Shown here one piece after another: positions 5,299 through 5,732 of a DNA stretch of 5,732 bases. The notes under the pieces are model-generated. The model was not told the DNA's origin. It saw nothing but the letters and a program-made list of their open reading frames with translations, and made no database searches. Position numbers and translations under genes: made by a program. The first letter of the stretch is position 1. Every line of letters begins with the position of its first letter. Source of the DNA: an uncultured Flavobacteriaceae bacterium (lineage in GTDB: Bacteria; Bacteroidota; Bacteroidia; Flavobacteriales; Flavobacteriaceae); the NCBI GenBank assembly GCA_913020685.1, contig CAJWAY010000074.1, forward strand, positions 1 through 5,732, written 5' to 3'.

Positions 5299-5732
5299 TA
5301 ATGATTCGATGATAGATTTTACAACCAGGTTTGCTAAAAATTCACTCCCGTTTTCCTTAAAATGAACGTTATTAGGTATCTGAAGCTCACTAATCTTGGG
5401 TAAAACTAAGCTATATAAATCATTAACTTTAATTTGATTATTGTTCATTATTTTTAGAGCAACTTGATTATATATTTTGGGCATTCCAGGAGAACGCATC
5501 TGTTTTCCTAACTTATCGGGATAGGGAGTTGTCGTAGCAAAAATAAGTTCAGCTCCAGTTTGTTTTAATTTTTTGATAATTTCAATAAGGTTTCTTTCAT
5601 ATTCTTCGGGTGAAGCCTGATGGGGATGACTTAAGTTCTTACTGTTTTTCCCAGTAACTGGATCTATATGCTTGATGTCATGTAAACCAAAATTAAAATG
5701 AATAATATCCCATTTTTTGTTGGATAAAAAGA
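5296..5732 (-). CDS. SGNH/GDSL-type hydrolase (probable esterase), C-terminal 144 residues, 5' end cut by window edge
   Basis: This is the C-terminal part of an SGNH-fold hydrolase, a family that includes carbohydrate acetylesterases. The frame is open from 5730 down to the TAA at 5298-5296, so the Met at 5499 (residue 78 here) is internal and not a start. The fragment begins just before KKWDIIHFNFGLHD. GLHD (15-18) stands at the family's block III, where GxND is more usual. It is followed by EEYERNLIEIIKKLKQTGAELIF (about 42-64), the FATTTPYPD strand-loop (64-72), and the C-terminal block PNNVHFKENG with probable catalytic His123. The catalytic Ser block lies beyond the window. The acidic residue usual just before the VHF histidine is Asn here. 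SGNH hydrolases of this GLHD type are commonly found beside sulfatases in polysaccharide loci, which suggests de-acylation of the same glycan, though that is inferred. It converges on the plus-strand sulfatases, ending 80 bases away. No signal peptide can be assessed. Confidence 0.85.
   Translation of the reverse strand, partial: FLSNKKWDIIHFNFGLHDIKHIDPVTGKNSKNLSHPHQASPEEYERNLIEIIKKLKQTGAELIFATTTPYPDKLGKQMRSPGMPKIYNQVALKIMNNNQIKVNDLYSLVLPKISELQIPNNVHFKENGSEFLANLVVKSIIESL

Noticed and set aside
5296..5499. A stand-alone 67-residue protein
   Set aside because: The frame stays open upstream to the window edge and contains SGNH motifs there (GLHD, ATTTP), so the Met at 5499 is internal to a larger truncated gene.
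1..5732. CRISPR arrays, tRNA or rRNA genes, insertion sequences, phage or defence genes
   Set aside because: Nothing of the kind is visible: no regularly spaced repeats, no transposase-like frame, no long terminal inverted repeats, and nearly all sequence is occupied by carbohydrate-related enzymes.

Overview
The window comes from a low-G+C bacterium and looks like part of a sulfated-glycan degradation locus. A marine or gut member of the Bacteroidota, probably a flavobacterium-like lineage, fits best. The reasons are the A/T-rich codon use, the lack of Shine-Dalgarno sequences before the starts, a TAnnTTTG-type promoter box, lipoprotein-type signal peptides on exported enzymes, and the grouping of several S1 sulfatases with a DUF1080 protein and an SGNH hydrolase. 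The assignment rests on style and gene content; there is no rRNA or marker gene here.

Layout: five protein genes fill almost the whole window, in three blocks. (1) On the minus strand, reading leftwards from about 2032, a tandem-DUF1080 exported protein (2032-611) is followed, with an 11-base overlap and a probable GTG start, by an S1 sulfatase (621 to beyond base 1, C-terminus missing). (2) On the plus strand, diverging from an 85-base intergenic region, are two lipoprotein S1 sulfatases: one starting at a TTG at 2118 (ending 3662) and an iduronate-2-sulfatase-like one (3737-5215). They are separated by 74 bases and are probably co-transcribed. (3) On the minus strand from the right edge, converging on block 2, is the C-terminal 144 residues of an SGNH/GDSL-type hydrolase (beyond 5732 to 5296).

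How the genes may work together (inference): the three sulfatases carry different formylglycine motifs (CFPSR, CVPSR, CGASR) and different active-site surroundings, so they are likely different subfamilies acting on different sulfate positions rather than recent duplicates. The SGNH hydrolase could remove acyl groups. The DUF1080 protein belongs to a family with known 3-keto-glycoside hydrolase/lyase members and may cleave an oxidised disaccharide. All four genes with a visible N-terminus encode a signal peptide or signal-anchor-like segment, so the chemistry is likely periplasmic or at the outer membrane. No SusC/SusD pair, glycoside hydrolase, polysaccharide lyase, sulfatase-maturing enzyme, sugar oxidoreductase or regulator lies inside the window, so the polysaccharide cannot be named.

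There are no RNA genes, CRISPR arrays, insertion sequences or intergenic stretches longer than about 90 bases. The non-coding signals I can support are a possible minus-strand promoter box with a near-palindrome beside it in the divergent region, a weak terminator-like hairpin after the last plus-strand sulfatase, and small inverted repeats in the convergent gap.
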